From NCBI GenBank assembly GCA_964448105.1, contig CAYUVK010000120.1, positions 1-15,333 of the forward strand: a DNA stretch of 15,333 nt. Reading direction: 5' to 3'. The notes under the pieces were generated by a model that was not told where the DNA came from, did not search any database, and worked only from the letters and a program-made list of their open reading frames with translations. This DNA comes from CAVQBP01 sp964448105. GTDB taxonomy: Bacteria; Bacteroidota; Ignavibacteria; Ignavibacteriales; Ignavibacteriaceae. This document shows positions 14,843 through 15,333 of the stretch, piece by piece. Each line of letters starts with the position of its first letter. Positions within the stretch are counted from its first letter, which is position 1. Both the position numbers and the translations under genes were made by a program.

Positions 14843-15247
14843 TTATTTATCAGAACAAAATTCCATTAAAACACCATGAGTTGATCTGGGGTGTAAAAAT
14901 GCAATATTTAGTTCTTCTGCTCCTTTACGCGGTTTATCATCGACTAAAAATACACCTTTAGCTCTAACTTCTTTCAATGCTTCCTGAATATTATTTACTG
15001 CAAATGCAATGTGGTGTACACCCTCACCTTTATCTTTTATAAATCTGCCGATCGGTCCGTCCGGATCGGTAGTTTCCAGTAATTCAATTTTAGATTCGCC
15101 GATTTTAAAAATAGCTGTTCTTACTTTTTGGTCTTTTACTTCTTCAATTTTATAACATTTTAGTCCCAAGACATCTTCATAATACCGGATAGATTCATGT
15201 AGATTTTTAACGGCTATCCCGATATGTTCAATATGAGTCGGTATCAT
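14843..15247 (-). CDS. mce: Methylmalonyl-CoA epimerase
   Basis: This 134-aa single-module VOC-fold enzyme interconverts the (S) and (R) forms of methylmalonyl-CoA, linking propionyl-CoA carboxylation to the B12-dependent mutase. It opens with IEHIGIAVKNLHESIRYYEDVLG, in which H8 is a metal ligand. It continues with KIELLETTDPDGPIGRFI, GVHHIAFAVNNI (H78/H79) and VLMEFC (E129). Length and motif order are those of the family, and LNIAFLHPRSTHGVLMEF is close to the textbook ending. GGGAGGG gives a strong ribosome binding site for the chosen ATG. It lies 31 bp downstream of the end of a methylmalonyl-CoA mutase gene on the same strand, so the two form an operon. Confidence 0.94.
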   Translation of the reverse strand: MIPTHIEHIGIAVKNLHESIRYYEDVLGLKCYKIEEVKDQKVRTAIFKIGESKIELLETTDPDGPIGRFIKDKGEGVHHIAFAVNNIQEALKEVRAKGVFLVDDKPRKGAEELNIAFLHPRSTHGVLMEFCSDK

Positions 15248-15278
15248 AGCCCTCCCGAAAAATGTTAAAAGGTATAAT

Positions 15279-15333
15279 TTAAATTACAACATTTTCTTTA
15301 TATTCGCCGAAAACTTTCCTCAGTGAATTACAA
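15279..15333 (-). CDS. Methylmalonyl-CoA mutase large subunit, C-terminal end (partial)
   Basis: The last 17 codons and the TAA (complement of 15279-15281) of a gene enter from the right edge. The residues CNSLRKVFGEYKENVVI match the LRxVFGEY ending of the catalytic (alpha) subunit of methylmalonyl-CoA mutase. Because the protein ends right after this motif, the B12-binding domain should be encoded by a separate gene, as in split mutases. The adjacent epimerase gene, 31 bp downstream and on the same strand, supports the reading. The evidence is short, so the call depends on both clues together. Confidence 0.7.
   Translation of the reverse strand, partial: CNSLRKVFGEYKENVVI

Noticed and set aside
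1..15333. CRISPR array, insertion sequence, prophage or origin
   Set aside because: No regularly spaced repeats, no transposase, integrase or phage gene, and no cluster of DnaA-box-like sites was seen. The only long exact repeat is a single pair of 31-bp copies 4.2 kb apart.

Overview
The window looks like a stretch of chromosome from an AT-rich member of the Ignavibacteriota (Bacteroidota/Chlorobiota side). The main clue is the C-terminus of the exported S41 peptidase (8578-10299). It has the NYPNPFNP motif, a KIYDVLGN core, an SGIYFYKL segment and an ETKKMLLVK ending, which is the type IX secretion sorting domain in the form common in that phylum. The split-type methylmalonyl-CoA mutase/epimerase locus at the right end and the overall base composition agree with this. 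I see no insertion sequence, integrase, phage gene or CRISPR array.

Layout, left to right. Positions 1-45 are the 3' part of a tRNA-Arg(ACG), followed by a partial copy of its variable loop and T-arm at 82-101. Positions 266-2097 (minus strand) hold a LytS-type histidine kinase and a LytTR response regulator that overlap by 4 bp. A 494-bp divergent spacer follows, with promoter-like elements and two abutting hairpins. Positions 2592-5579 encode an exported M16C zinc peptidase of the PreP/insulinase class, with a terminator-like hairpin over its stop. Positions 5670-7293 encode two tandem CPBP (CAAX/Abi) membrane proteases. Then come a 64-aa two-helix membrane protein, an unrecognised lipoprotein (7755-8405), the S41/PDZ/T9SS-sorted peptidase, a 71-aa stub that looks like the decapitated start of a beta-lactamase-family hydrolase, a 90-aa membrane protein, and a two-lobed aspartyl protease with PDZ domain (10966-12084).

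After a 389-bp spacer there is an MhqO-like ring-cleaving dioxygenase with an MhqD-like carboxylesterase, a pair linked to quinone/catechol detoxification in Firmicutes. Convergent to it lies a MORN-repeat membrane-anchored protein. The right end is a minus-strand methylmalonyl-CoA metabolism operon: the last 17 codons of the mutase large subunit, then methylmalonyl-CoA epimerase.

The centre of the window is a same-strand run of five predicted proteases, drawn from metallo, CPBP, serine and aspartic classes, mixed with small membrane proteins and a lipoprotein. Most appear to act in the membrane or outside the cytoplasm. Whether they form one system is inference. The least explained single signal is a perfect 31-bp direct repeat: one copy lies inside the lipoprotein gene (8050-8080), the other in the spacer before the dioxygenase (12304-12334), 18 bp from a good imperfect palindrome.
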